Shown: positions 1-8,738 of the stretch, one piece after another
How positions within the stretch are numbered: position 1 is the first letter of the stretch
How the letters are laid out: each line of letters starts with the position of its first letter
Assembly (NCBI GenBank): GCA_026710425.1
Contig: JAPORB010000131.1
Span: forward strand, 1-39,039
Length of the DNA: 39,039 bases
Reading direction: 5' to 3'
DNA from: Gammaproteobacteria bacterium
GTDB taxonomy: Bacteria; Pseudomonadota; Gammaproteobacteria; Pseudomonadales; Pseudohongiellaceae
The notes under the pieces: generated by a model
Told to the model about the DNA's origin: nothing
Database searches by the model: none
The model's input: the letters and a program-made list of their open reading frames with translations, nothing else
Program-made: the position numbers and the translations under genes

Positions 1-299
1 ATTCACTTGACTAATAAATTGCCTTTGCATGAGCTTGTTGTGCAGTAAAGATCCTGCACTCAGAAGCTGTTCATTGCCTGCCCAGGATTTGGTCTCGGTA
101 TCACTTTCTCATGCCACCGGTACTTTAGTTTGTTTCCAGGAGCATGCTGATTCTGTTACATATTGAAACGTTATATAGTAACAATTTAATGGTGATTTCT
201 GTATAGTCTGCCTCCAGATTGCGACTAGGCTTGACTATCCGGCTCACAATCACGCACTAAATCAATAAAAATTAAAGGCAAAATAGGAGAGAGATAACA
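1..299. other. Upstream intergenic region of the TonB receptor operon
   Basis: No coding pattern is seen on either strand in this stretch. It is AT-rich towards its right end and carries the leader of the receptor gene. A good ribosome binding site (aggagag) lies about 6 to 12 bases upstream of the ATG at 300. I see no convincing Fur box or sigma-70 pair; TTGACT at 231-236 has no well-placed -10 partner. Confidence 0.4.
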
Positions 300-2615
300 A
301 TGGATACCGCATTACCAAAGGGAGTTGGATTGTCATCTTTAGACGTCAGCTTTGTTTTAGAAAACACGCGGTCGGACCAAAAGGCCAGTACCGACCTGAT
401 TTCTATACCTGTGAAAGTTGGGCTCTGGACTAGCCGATTACTACAGTTCTGCCTGCTCGCGTCTGGTTTTACGCTTATTACCCTCGTACCAAAGGTTGCT
501 CTGGCCCAGCAAAACGCAAGCGAAGAAATCGAATCAATCTTCGTCATGGGCCAACGACGGGCCTATCAGGGTAATTTCGATGAACTAGAGAATCCGACTT
601 CTGTGCAACTAATTGATAGTGAGCTGTTGCGCGAGATTGGCGCGCTTAATTTGAATGACGCGCTGGATCTGTCTGCGTCAGTTGCTCGTCAGAATAATTT
701 TGGCGGATTGTGGAACAGCTTTTCGGTTCGGGGATTCTCCGGGGATATCAATCTTCCGAGTGCATTCCTGGTCAATGGGTTCAATGCTGGCCGTGGCTTT
801 GGTGGCCCTCGGGACATCGTCGGAATTGAGTCGGTGGAAGTGCTGAAGGGTCCGCGCGGTGCATTGTTTGGACGAGGGGAACCTGGTGGAACTGTCAATC
901 TCATTACCAAGCGTCCACAGTTCGAAACTGCTGGCGACTTCCGCACCACTCTTGGAAGCTGGAATCAACTCCGCCTTGAAGGAGATGTGCAAACCACAGC
1001 TGGAGTCAATGATCAGGTCGGGATTCGCTTGGTAGGCTTCTATGAAGATTCAGAAAGTTTTAGGGAAACAGTCGAGATCCAGCGTCTTGGCTTTTATCCT
1101 TCTGTAACCTGGGATATCTCTGACCAGACCAGCTTGACCTATGAGATGGAATTAACTCAGCAAGAGATTCCCTTCGACCGCGGAGTCGTATATGCACCTG
1201 AGTTTGGTTTTTCGCCACGCGAAACCTTTGCTGGTGAGCCTGGGGATGGACCGATAGAGACTGATGTTTTTGGCCATCAACTGGAATTTCAGCATAATTT
1301 TTCGGAAAACTGGAGCTTGCTTGCTGGACTCGGGTATCGTGATACCTCTTTCAGCGGCAATGCCTCTGAATCTAATTTTGGAGGCCGCCAGACTTACTTT
1401 CTGGATGGCAGAACACTGTCCCGATTCTTCCGCTACAGGGATTTCAACTCGGATTACACCGTTTTACGTGCCGAGTTGGCTGGAGAATTCGAAACAGGTT
1501 CACTGCGTCATCGGATATTGTTTGGTGCTGACCACGACGATTTTGATAATCGTATGTTTATTCTCCGCTATCGCCCTGGCTGGTTTGGACCAAACGGCGA
1601 TATCAATGCACTTGATCCAGATGCCTATCTGCTTTTGGACCTATTCAATCCTGTCTATGGTCAGTCCCCGCAACCGGTACCTGGGCCGAATACTAACCGT
1701 GTAGAAAATCTCAGCGGCACAGGAATCTACATCCAGGATCAGATCGACATCACCGACCGATTTCAAATCCGCTTAGGCCTGCGCTGGGATGATTTCGAAC
1801 AGGATCTGACCAACTTGCGGGCCAACCCGGCGACAACAGTCACAGCTTCTGATTCACGCGTATCACCTCAACTGGGTGCGGTGTATCTGGTGAATGATAG
1901 TTTGAGCTTGTTTGCTTCCTATGGCGAAGGATTTCGTCAACAGAGCGGATCCGATTTTCAGGGTAATCAGTTTGATCCCAACCTGACGGAATCCGCCGAA
2001 GTTGGATTTAAATGGGACATGATGAATTTTGCCAGTGGCGTTACAGGTGCTCTTACCTTAGCGGCCTTTCGGGTTGACCAAAGCAATATCTTGGTGAATG
2101 ACGATCGTCCAGAGGCAGTAGCAGCAGGTTTCTTCTCCCTTCCAGCAGGGGAAGCTCGCAGTCGCGGAGTGGAGTTGGATGCCAACTTCAGTACAGATAG
2201 CGGTTTCAATTTCTGGTTCTCCTATGCCTACACCAATGCGGAATACACTACTAATAATCTTGAAGCAGACTGGGGAGTTTTGATTGAGGCTGGAGACTCG
2301 TTGATCAACTCGCCAGAGAATCAACTCAATATTCAGGCAAGCAAGGACTTTCAGTTCAATGGGCTGCCAGCGCAAATCGGAGGCGGTTTTCTGCATACCG
2401 ATGAACGGGCTGGCTTTACCGGATTCCCATTTATGCTGCCAAGTTATACAACAGCCCGCCTGTTTGGCCAGGTGGCATTGTCGGAAGGACTTACCCTGCG
2501 TGTTGATGTGGACAATGTGTTCGACGAAGAGTTTTACACCAATTCTTATGCAGATGTCTGGGTTGAACCGGGTGCACCTACCCGATGGCGTTTTACAGCT
2601 TCCTACCAATTCTAG
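300..2615 (+). CDS. TonB-dependent outer-membrane receptor (siderophore-receptor type)
   Basis: This 771-residue protein is a TonB-dependent receptor, which imports a scarce ligand (iron chelate, cobalamin or similar) across the outer membrane using TonB energy. The hydrophobic core at about residues 44-69 ends in ALA, a signal peptidase I site after residue 69. It is preceded by an unusually long 40-residue N-terminal stretch. A TonB-box-like segment (IESIFVMG, about 78-84) follows, then the plug domain (about 95-205) with the typical SVRGF, VEVLKGPRGALFGRGEPGG and VNLITKRP motifs. The rest is a 22-strand-type barrel ending in an aromatic residue (ASYQF), as expected for assembly by BAM. The ATG at 300 has a strong ribosome binding site. 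The ligand cannot be read from sequence. The ABC exporter genes start 54 bp downstream and probably share the transcript. Confidence 0.93.
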   Translation: MDTALPKGVGLSSLDVSFVLENTRSDQKASTDLISIPVKVGLWTSRLLQFCLLASGFTLITLVPKVALAQQNASEEIESIFVMGQRRAYQGNFDELENPTSVQLIDSELLREIGALNLNDALDLSASVARQNNFGGLWNSFSVRGFSGDINLPSAFLVNGFNAGRGFGGPRDIVGIESVEVLKGPRGALFGRGEPGGTVNLITKRPQFETAGDFRTTLGSWNQLRLEGDVQTTAGVNDQVGIRLVGFYEDSESFRETVEIQRLGFYPSVTWDISDQTSLTYEMELTQQEIPFDRGVVYAPEFGFSPRETFAGEPGDGPIETDVFGHQLEFQHNFSENWSLLAGLGYRDTSFSGNASESNFGGRQTYFLDGRTLSRFFRYRDFNSDYTVLRAELAGEFETGSLRHRILFGADHDDFDNRMFILRYRPGWFGPNGDINALDPDAYLLLDLFNPVYGQSPQPVPGPNTNRVENLSGTGIYIQDQIDITDRFQIRLGLRWDDFEQDLTNLRANPATTVTASDSRVSPQLGAVYLVNDSLSLFASYGEGFRQQSGSDFQGNQFDPNLTESAEVGFKWDMMNFASGVTGALTLAAFRVDQSNILVNDDRPEAVAAGFFSLPAGEARSRGVELDANFSTDSGFNFWFSYAYTNAEYTTNNLEADWGVLIEAGDSLINSPENQLNIQASKDFQFNGLPAQIGGGFLHTDERAGFTGFPFMLPSYTTARLFGQVALSEGLTLRVDVDNVFDEEFYTNSYADVWVEPGAPTRWRFTASYQF

Positions 2616-2669
2616 GAGATAGCTGAATCAATCTTGCTTTTAATATGCGGGCATTGAAATCATAATCGT

Positions 2670-3392
2670 ATGAACACCATTGTTCTTAACGCAACCGACC
2701 TCATGGTGGTTCGTGGTAGCAAGACTGTGTTGTCGGGTATGTCTTTTCAGGTCAAGCAGGGTGAAGTGTATGCCCTGCTTGGCGGTAATGGTGCGGGCAA
2801 GTCGACCACCCTGCTGACCTTCATGGGACTGCTTGAGCCGAGTGGTGGCATAGCTGAAGTTTTGGGTAAGTCAGCCACAAGGCACCCTGCGGAGGTGAGA
2901 AGCCGGATCGCTTATCTGCCGGAGAGTGCGGCCCTTTATGACCATCTAAACGCCATTGAAAATCTGACCTACTTTCTGTCCCTTTGCCAGTCCCGTCCAG
3001 AGTCACAGGCACTTGACGTCGCTCTTGGGTCAGTTAATCTACCTCGCGACAGCTGGAATCAACCCCTAAAGTCCTACTCCAAGGGCATGCGCCAGAAAAC
3101 CGCTATTGCGCTTGCTCTGCTGCGTAAAACACCGGTACTGCTGCTGGACGAGCCCACTTCCGGTCTTGATCCGGCTGCTGTTGAGGATTTTCACAAGATC
3201 ATTGATAACCTGTCTAATCAGGATGTGACCATTCTCATGGTCACACATGATCTTTACGGTGCCTGCAAGGTTGCTCATCGGGTTGGGCTGTTGAAAGCGG
3301 GCATGCTCGTTGACGAGTTTGAGGCTGATCAAGATGATGTTGTCGACATTACAGCTGTAAGGGATTTGTTTTTACAACAACAGGCAGCCTGA
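2670..3392 (+). CDS. ABC transporter ATP-binding protein
   Basis: This 240-residue nucleotide-binding subunit would power the two permeases encoded directly downstream. All ABC motifs are visible: Walker A GGNGAGKST (38-46), signature YSKGMRQ (136-142), Walker B VLLLDEP with the catalytic glutamate (about 161), D-loop SGLD and the switch histidine in VTHD (193). The variant signature SKGMRQ and the short length place it with the CcmA/NatA/NosF-like group that pairs with ABC-2-type membrane subunits, usually exporters or membrane-remodelling complexes. Its stop overlaps the next start by one base (TGATG at 3390-3394), which suggests translational coupling. The substrate is unknown. Confidence 0.92.
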   Translation: MNTIVLNATDLMVVRGSKTVLSGMSFQVKQGEVYALLGGNGAGKSTTLLTFMGLLEPSGGIAEVLGKSATRHPAEVRSRIAYLPESAALYDHLNAIENLTYFLSLCQSRPESQALDVALGSVNLPRDSWNQPLKSYSKGMRQKTAIALALLRKTPVLLLDEPTSGLDPAAVEDFHKIIDNLSNQDVTILMVTHDLYGACKVAHRVGLLKAGMLVDEFEADQDDVVDITAVRDLFLQQQAA

Positions 3393-4834
3393 TGCGTTCC
3401 GTTTTTCTCATTGCTAGTGATGAACTTCGTTACTGGTGCCGGTCAAAGATGGCTTGGACTGTGCTGTTGCTGCTGTTGCTGGTGTCAGTGTGTGCGACTG
3501 TAGTCTCCAATGCCGAAATATCGCTGAGAACACAGGAGCGGCTGAAACAACAGGCGGATTCCGATGCGATCTTTCAAGCGCAGCCTGATCGTCATCCCCA
3601 TCGTATGGTGCATTACGGGCACTACGTTTACCGTCCGGCCTCACCTTTAGCCGTCATTGATCCTGGTATTGATTCCATGGTTGGAACAACGATTTTTCTT
3701 GAGGGACATAGGCAAAACACAGCCACTTTCGCTGCCGCTAGGGAAACTGGTCTACTGGCGCGGTTCGGTAATTTCTCGCCTGCATTTGTCCTGCAATCGC
3801 TTGCTCCTCTGTTGCTAATACTCTGTGGCTTCGCCAGTGTCACTCGCGAAAAGGAAAACAATACGCTGTATCAGTTGATAGGTCAGGGTACAGGCAAGGG
3901 CAGCCTGCTATTGGGTAAGTCACTAGCTTTGGGGTTGCCGACATTACTAGCACTGTTGCCACTACTGCTTCTTGGTTTGATTGCCACCGACAATGATGAT
4001 TTTGACTTTCGTCAGTCACTGCCCATTCTGTTATTGGCATATTTTGTCTATCTTGCTTTTTGGGTTCTGGTAATTGTGAGTGTTTCGGCACTGGTTCGAA
4101 CCTCTGCTCAATCACTCTCCCTGTTACTGGCTCTGTGGATGGTATCCATAGTGCTTATGCCACGGATTTCCAGCACCACTGCGAACGAAGTCATTCCATC
4201 GCTTAGCCAAACCGAAACCAATCTGCGGATTGCAGAGGCTATGCGATCCGAGGGAGACGGCCACAATATTGAGGATTCCGCGTTTGATGATTTGCGATCG
4301 CGTACTCTGGAGGAGTATGGTGTGGAAAGAATTGAGGCCCTTCCGTTTAATTACCGAGGCTTTGTGGCCTTGCGTGCCGAGGATGCTGACACGGAAGTGC
4401 TGAACCGATTCGCCGAAGAGCGAATGGCAGTGGAACTAGAACAAAAGCAGGTCATAGACAGCTTCTCCCTGCTGTCTCCGTTAATTGCCATTCGAGCTTT
4501 TTCCATGGCATTGACTGGCACGGCATTACAGGATCATCATCATTTCTTGCGGGCGGCGGAGGATTATCGGCATAACATGGTGCAGAGCTTTAATCGTCTG
4601 CAAATGACTGGAATGACTCTGGCCGATGACTTGGCCCGGAATCAGGATGCCGAATCTGGTCTGCGCACCAGGCTTGATGCTTCGAACTGGTCAGAAATGC
4701 CCGTATTTGAATTACAACCGCTGGCGCACTCTCAGCGCTGGCAGTCGAGTGCAAGTACAGGTTTGACTCTAGTTCTGTGGCTTTTGGCAGCTGTTGCACT
4801 ACTGCTGTTTTCCGCCAAGCGTATGCTGCCATGA
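3392..4834 (+). CDS. ABC-2-type permease, DUF3526-like, first of a pair
   Basis: This 480-residue inner-membrane protein has one N-terminal membrane segment (about 20-38) and a long soluble loop (about 40-130) with an HRMVHYGHYVYRP motif. A cluster of membrane segments follows (about 132-148, 176-196, 210-232 and 240-258), then a second soluble region (about 260-450) and a final C-terminal segment (about 455-472). The cytoplasmic sequence TREKENNTLYQLIGQG after the second segment matches the coupling-helix region of ABC-2/NosY-like permeases. The two large extracytoplasmic loops are as in DUF3526 proteins. It starts on the last base of the ATPase stop codon and overlaps the second permease by 4 bp, so all three are almost certainly one complex. 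Family assignment is from layout and motifs. Confidence 0.85.
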   Translation: MRSVFLIASDELRYWCRSKMAWTVLLLLLLVSVCATVVSNAEISLRTQERLKQQADSDAIFQAQPDRHPHRMVHYGHYVYRPASPLAVIDPGIDSMVGTTIFLEGHRQNTATFAAARETGLLARFGNFSPAFVLQSLAPLLLILCGFASVTREKENNTLYQLIGQGTGKGSLLLGKSLALGLPTLLALLPLLLLGLIATDNDDFDFRQSLPILLLAYFVYLAFWVLVIVSVSALVRTSAQSLSLLLALWMVSIVLMPRISSTTANEVIPSLSQTETNLRIAEAMRSEGDGHNIEDSAFDDLRSRTLEEYGVERIEALPFNYRGFVALRAEDADTEVLNRFAEERMAVELEQKQVIDSFSLLSPLIAIRAFSMALTGTALQDHHHFLRAAEDYRHNMVQSFNRLQMTGMTLADDLARNQDAESGLRTRLDASNWSEMPVFELQPLAHSQRWQSSASTGLTLVLWLLAAVALLLFSAKRMLP

Positions 4835-6111
4835 ACTGGAGTTTCAGACTTCAGCAGGAGTTTGCCTTTCTGCTGAAAAGCAGGGCAATACTCGGCGCAT
4901 TTTTTCTGTTGTTTACTCTTTCCGGCATCAGTGTGGCACTTGGGCTTGGCTATGTGGCCAAAGAGCAACAAAAGATTGCTGAGCTTATCCAGCTTGATAC
5001 CGAGGAGCGGGCTTACAAACGCACCTTAGCTATTGATTACGGTGGTGCCGCCTATGATGCCTTTCATGCAGTTTGGAACCCACCGTCTGATCTTGCTTTT
5101 GCCGCCATTGGCCAGCGTGATCTGAACCCAACTATGATGCGCATTCGTGCGCTCGCTATCGAAGGACAGATTTACGAGACCGACAGTGCCAATCCTGAGC
5201 TGGGCCTGACAGGTCGCTTTGATTTTGCCTTTGTTGCCGCCTATCTAATGCCCCTAATTGTGCTATTTGTCTTCTACGACCTGTTCGCAACCGAACGGGA
5301 GAATGGTCGTTTGAATCTGCTTCGAGTGACTGCTCAGAAGGCCCGGCTTCTGTGGTGGCCTCGGGTATTGTTACGATTGCTTGGAATTCTGCTCGCTGCG
5401 TTGATACCGCTGTGGTTCGGGATGCTGTTGGAGGGAACTGCCCTCAGAGCTGCGATAGGTAGCAGCCTGGCCGTGTTGGTGCAGCTTATTCTATGGACAG
5501 CACTAGTGTTGCTGGTCGCATCCCGACCGTCGCTTCGTTCAGAGACTGTGGCTGCCATGGGCTTCGGTATCTGGGTGTTGCTGACACTGGCGATTCCTGT
5601 AATCGGCAAAGTCGCTATTGAGCAGACTGTATCAGGCACCAAGGGACCAGAAGTCTCTCTGGTGCAAAGAGAGGCGGTGAATGATGCTTGGGACCTGCCC
5701 ATTGCGGATACCATGGATGCCTTTTATGCCTCGCATCCGGAATGGGCTGACTCACCACCGATCACTGGAGTGTGGCACTGGAAATGGTACTACGCTTTTC
5801 AGCAAGTTGGTGACGAAACGGTAGCCGAACTGGCTGATAGTTACCGCAACACCATGTTGGCTCGTGATCGGTTGACTGCAAGATTAGCCTGGATATCGCC
5901 AGCGGTGGCAATTCAGCGACAGTTAGAGGCATTGGCGGCTACCAACCTTGAGGCCAGCCTTACCTTTGAAGATCAGGTGCGCCGCTACCATGAAAAGATT
6001 CGTCGCGCTTACTACCCTGTGCTGTTTAAGGAAGTGCCTTTCAGCCGGGAACGGCTTGCTCAGATTAGCATACCGGAATTTTCGCCAGCGGCGGGTTCGG
6101 GCGGTGACTGA
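4831..6111 (+). CDS. ABC-2-type permease, DUF3526-like, second of a pair
   Basis: This 426-residue membrane protein has the same plan as its neighbour: an N-terminal membrane segment (about 18-40), a soluble loop, then hydrophobic segments in the middle of the protein. After the second segment comes the coupling-helix-like ATERENGRLNLLRVTAQ. I chose the ATG at 4831 because it overlaps the previous stop (ATGA), giving a 4-bp coupled junction; an in-frame ATG at 4777 would add 18 residues that lie inside the preceding gene. With its partner it would form a heterodimeric transmembrane unit driven by the ATPase at 2670. The transported substrate is unknown. Weak hairpins at 6122-6139 and 6152-6175 follow the gene, without a T-run. 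Confidence 0.85.
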   Translation: MNWSFRLQQEFAFLLKSRAILGAFFLLFTLSGISVALGLGYVAKEQQKIAELIQLDTEERAYKRTLAIDYGGAAYDAFHAVWNPPSDLAFAAIGQRDLNPTMMRIRALAIEGQIYETDSANPELGLTGRFDFAFVAAYLMPLIVLFVFYDLFATERENGRLNLLRVTAQKARLLWWPRVLLRLLGILLAALIPLWFGMLLEGTALRAAIGSSLAVLVQLILWTALVLLVASRPSLRSETVAAMGFGIWVLLTLAIPVIGKVAIEQTVSGTKGPEVSLVQREAVNDAWDLPIADTMDAFYASHPEWADSPPITGVWHWKWYYAFQQVGDETVAELADSYRNTMLARDRLTARLAWISPAVAIQRQLEALAATNLEASLTFEDQVRRYHEKIRRAYYPVLFKEVPFSRERLAQISIPEFSPAAGSGGD

Positions 6112-6260
6112 CTATCCATGTTGCCAGCAATATTTGGCAGGTCGCCTATTTGGCCAAGTCATGTTCTGACTCGCCACATATTTAATCTTACTAGTGTCCC
6201 ATCGTTTTGAGAGGACTGTCTTTAAGCCCTTATTATTAGTGAGTTAGCCGGATTAGAAAT

Positions 6261-6269
6261 TGTTATAAT
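6261..6269 (+). promoter_or_regulatory. Extended -10 promoter element
   Basis: TGTTATAAT is a perfect extended -10 (TG-N-TATAAT) 36 bp upstream of the ATPase start at 6306. No strong -35 box is visible at the expected distance, which is common for extended -10 promoters. Confidence 0.45.
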
Positions 6270-6305
6270 GCTCACAGTTTCAAAATGAGTCGTTTCTGAG
6301 TCTGC

Positions 6306-7598
6306 ATGTCAATGAGCAAAATACCATTTCCCAAACCCATTCCAGCTGACCCTTTGCCGCTTGGGCAATGGTTGAAAAGGACTGATCGTGCTGAGGTTGG
6401 ACGTGAACCTTTTTTCCGTGGTCGTGATCTGGAATACCAAGTTTTTCAGAATGCCGTTAATAATTTTGCTGATCGAGAAGTTGGCGGTGGCACCATGATT
6501 TTTCTGGGGGCTCCCGGTGCTGGCAAGACTGCGCTCATGCTGGAATGCATGGAGGCCATACGCCAACATTCAACGCCCGATGATCCTTGAGTAGCCGTTT
6601 CCATTAAGGCAACAATTCTAGATTCAGTGCCTGATGTCATCAAAATCATAGTGGTAGAAACCAATCAAGAGATTAAACGGCTATCGAAAGCTTTTCCTCG
6701 TCATGAGTCCAGCAGAACGGGGAAGCTTAAAGCATCCGCTGAGTCGTTAGTCACTTCCTCGGAGAATTTTGACGTGACTGTGAATCTCGGGGTGGTGGGG
6801 ATCACCAATCAAAGAAAGTCATCAAGCACGGAGTCTGCGCAACAAATCCGCGCCGAGACAGCTTTCCGTGATGCTATACCCTCCTTAGAAAACTTTAATC
6901 TGGTTTTTTTTGTTGATGAAGCTCAGAATATACCAGTTTCCAAGTCGGCTAAATCCGTGGTGAGTTGCCTGCATCATGGAATCAAGGGACTATCGCTTAT
7001 AGCCGCTTTTTTCGGTTTGAGTGATACAAAACAGATCTTGAGTCTATGCGGTCTTTCCAGGTTACCAAGAGAACGTGTAGTCGATCTGGATACCCTGTCA
7101 CATGAGGACGCTAGAAGTGCGATACAGAGTGTTTTTGATGTTTATGATTTCAACGTTCGAGATTGGGATGTTTGGGTGAATGAATTAGCAAAACTATCTC
7201 AGGGATGGCCTCAGCATATCAACTCTGTTACGGTTTCTGCGGGAGAGATCATTCATGAAAATGGGAGTTGCATCCAGCCAGATCTTCTGTCACAGGCACT
7301 CCACCTGGGCAGGGAAAGGAAAAAGCAATACTATATATCTCGACTTGAGACATGCCCGGGACGAGCGTGGGTGTTCAAGAAACTGGCTTTGGCAGCAGGA
7401 GAAAAGAACGGACTTCTGGGTTGGAATGAGATTAATGACCTTACAAAGGTATTCCGATCTGAAAAGGGTCAATCCATTGATGAGTTCATGACTGATGCCT
7501 TGCATGCCGGTGTATTGATGGATTCGAAAAGTTTGCCGGATTATTATAAATTTCCCATCCCTTCCTTTGGTGATTATTTGAGAGCTTTACCGCATTAA
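6306..7598 (+). pseudogene. Orc1/Cdc6-like AAA ATPase with an internal stop codon
   Basis: One reading frame runs from the ATG at 6306 to the TAA ending at 7598, broken only by a TGA at 6588-6590 (codon 95). The first part carries Walker A GAPGAGKT (68-75). The part after the stop carries Walker B LVFFVDEAQ (199-207), a sensor-like FFGLSDT segment and a C-terminal winged-helix-like end with FPIPSFGDYL. The product would be about 430 residues, the size of bacterial AAA/ORC-type ATPases found beside defence or mobile genes. The residues around the stop (DDP, stop, VAVSIKAT) suggest a TGG tryptophan codon mutated to TGA. The frame is otherwise clean, so the lesion is recent or a sequencing error. 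No good internal restart is visible. Confidence 0.7.
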
Positions 7599-7621
7599 AT
7601 TGATTTTTTCGCCAATCCTGA

Positions 7622-8019
7622 GCTAAAAAATCTGCTGCTGAATTGCTGCCAGTAGTAACTATTTTGATTACAACTAGAGCCACTATTGGTGATGTTGGTA
7701 TAGCCGAAGTCCTTTGTGCCACAAATCAAGGGTTTCAATCTCTAATTGTTTCTAACCTTGAATCCAGTATATTTTGGTACTATTGGATTCAGTAGCATAG
7801 CCAATTACTTGTAAGGCGTGCATCTGGTTCAACCTTCCTTGAAATAGGGAGGTAGAGATAAAGCAAATTCCTACTCTCCGACCAATCAGGGCTGTGTAGG
7901 AAAAAATTGCAAATAGCTTAGCCACGCTTGATGATATGATAATTGCCCAAAGTCGCAAAATAGTATGCTTGCAACAACTTAAACAAGGACTAATGCAACA
8001 ACTTTTTCAAGAAATTTAG
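7622..8019 (+). pseudogene. hsdS: C-terminal remnant of type I restriction specificity subunit HsdS
   Basis: Conceptual translation of this apparently non-coding stretch gives a recognisable HsdS tail. The first frame (7622-7792) reads SAAELLPVVTILITTRATIG and then CATNQGFQSLIV and FWYYW. These are the ITxRATIG and TNQGF signatures of a target-recognition domain followed by the YYW helix. After a TAG at 7793-7795 the frame continues with ASGSTFLEIG. The reading then shifts (about 7845-7860) to a third segment (7861-8019) with IPTLRP, a TAG at 7897, then EKIANSLATLDDMIIAQSRK and ending [12 protein letters not shown]. That ending is the conserved C-terminal helix of HsdS. The N-terminal half is missing. 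With the hsdM remnant at 8739 it records a dead type I restriction-modification locus. Confidence 0.75.
7760..7790. repeat. Imperfect inverted repeat
   Basis: GAATCCA at 7760-7766 is complementary to TGGATTC at 7784-7790 around a 17-base centre. It lies inside the hsdS remnant, so it may be chance structure in a coding relic. Confidence 0.3.
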
Positions 8020-8027
8020 GAGTGACA

Positions 8028-8547
8028 TTGACACCCCAAATCTATATTATCGCAGGACCGAACGGAGCAGGTAAAACCACTTTTGCTAAAAATTACCTTC
8101 TTGGAGAGTTGAAACTGCAACGCTTCATAAATGCAGATTTAATTGCTGCCGGTTTATCACTATTTTCCCCTGAAACTGCGGCCATTAAGGCGGGGCGTAT
8201 AATGCTAAAGGAAATAGATGAGTGCGTACGAAGCGGAGAAAGTTTTGCATTTGAGACCACCCTATCGGGGCTTGCTTATTTACGACATATTCAGCAATGG
8301 CTATAGAATTATGCTTTTGTTTCTCAGTCTACCCGATGAAGAAACTGCAATATTTCGCGTGACTGATCGTATCCGACAAGGTGGACATGCCATTCCTGAG
8401 GATGTGATACGAAGACGTTTTCATCAAGGTCTGGATTATTTTCAGAACCGTTATAAGAATGTTGTTGATTATTGGGCAAAAATTGACAACTCTAGTAAAA
8501 CTCCCAAACTATTGGAATGGGGGCAGTTATATGAAACATGGTCCTGA
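8028..8547 (+). pseudogene. Zeta-toxin-like P-loop kinase, frameshifted
   Basis: The N-terminal part contains Walker [11 protein letters not shown] and [12 protein letters not shown], then FETTLSG. These are hallmarks of the zeta-toxin/COG4185 group of ATP-dependent small-molecule kinases. The frame ends at a TAG just after HIQQWL (8304-8306). The protein resumes in another frame at [12 protein letters not shown], with IRQGGHAIPEDVIRRRFHQGL and a C-terminal end at 8547. The junction tggctatag near 8296-8304 fits a deletion of a length not divisible by three between the W and GYR codons. TTG at 8028 is the likely start, because AGGAG at 8018-8022 sits 5 bases before it; the GTG at 8022 overlaps the ribosome binding site. 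The gene begins 8 bases after the hsdS tail and overlaps its small partner by 17 bp. Confidence 0.75.
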
Positions 8548-8725
8548 TGCAGTGCCATTAGAATTAGAAGCTGTAATGCGGGCTTTACATAAGTCAGCCC
8601 AAGTGGCTAGGGAAACTGCGATTAAAACTAATACCGCACTCGTAGTCGTTGAAAATGGAAAATTAATGCGTATTCCTGCAAAAGAATTAATGGCAATGGA
8701 ATACAAAATAAATGAGGAGGATTGA
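8531..8725 (+). CDS. Small partner of the zeta-like kinase, candidate antitoxin
   Basis: This encodes 64 residues starting MKHGPDAVP and containing KSAQVARETAIKTNTALVVVENGKLMRIPAKEL. This pattern, a basic helix followed by a short T-x-LVVVxxGK-hairpin, recurs in small proteins encoded next to COG4185/zeta-like ATPases, where an antitoxin role is suspected rather than shown. The start overlaps the 3' end of the kinase relic by 17 bp, which implies translational coupling in the ancestral operon. The frame is intact, unlike its neighbours on both sides. Confidence is good that it is a real coding unit, modest for the antitoxin role. Confidence 0.6.
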   Translation: MKHGPDAVPLELEAVMRALHKSAQVARETAIKTNTALVVVENGKLMRIPAKELMAMEYKINEED

Positions 8726-8738
8726 GATCTAATTCATC

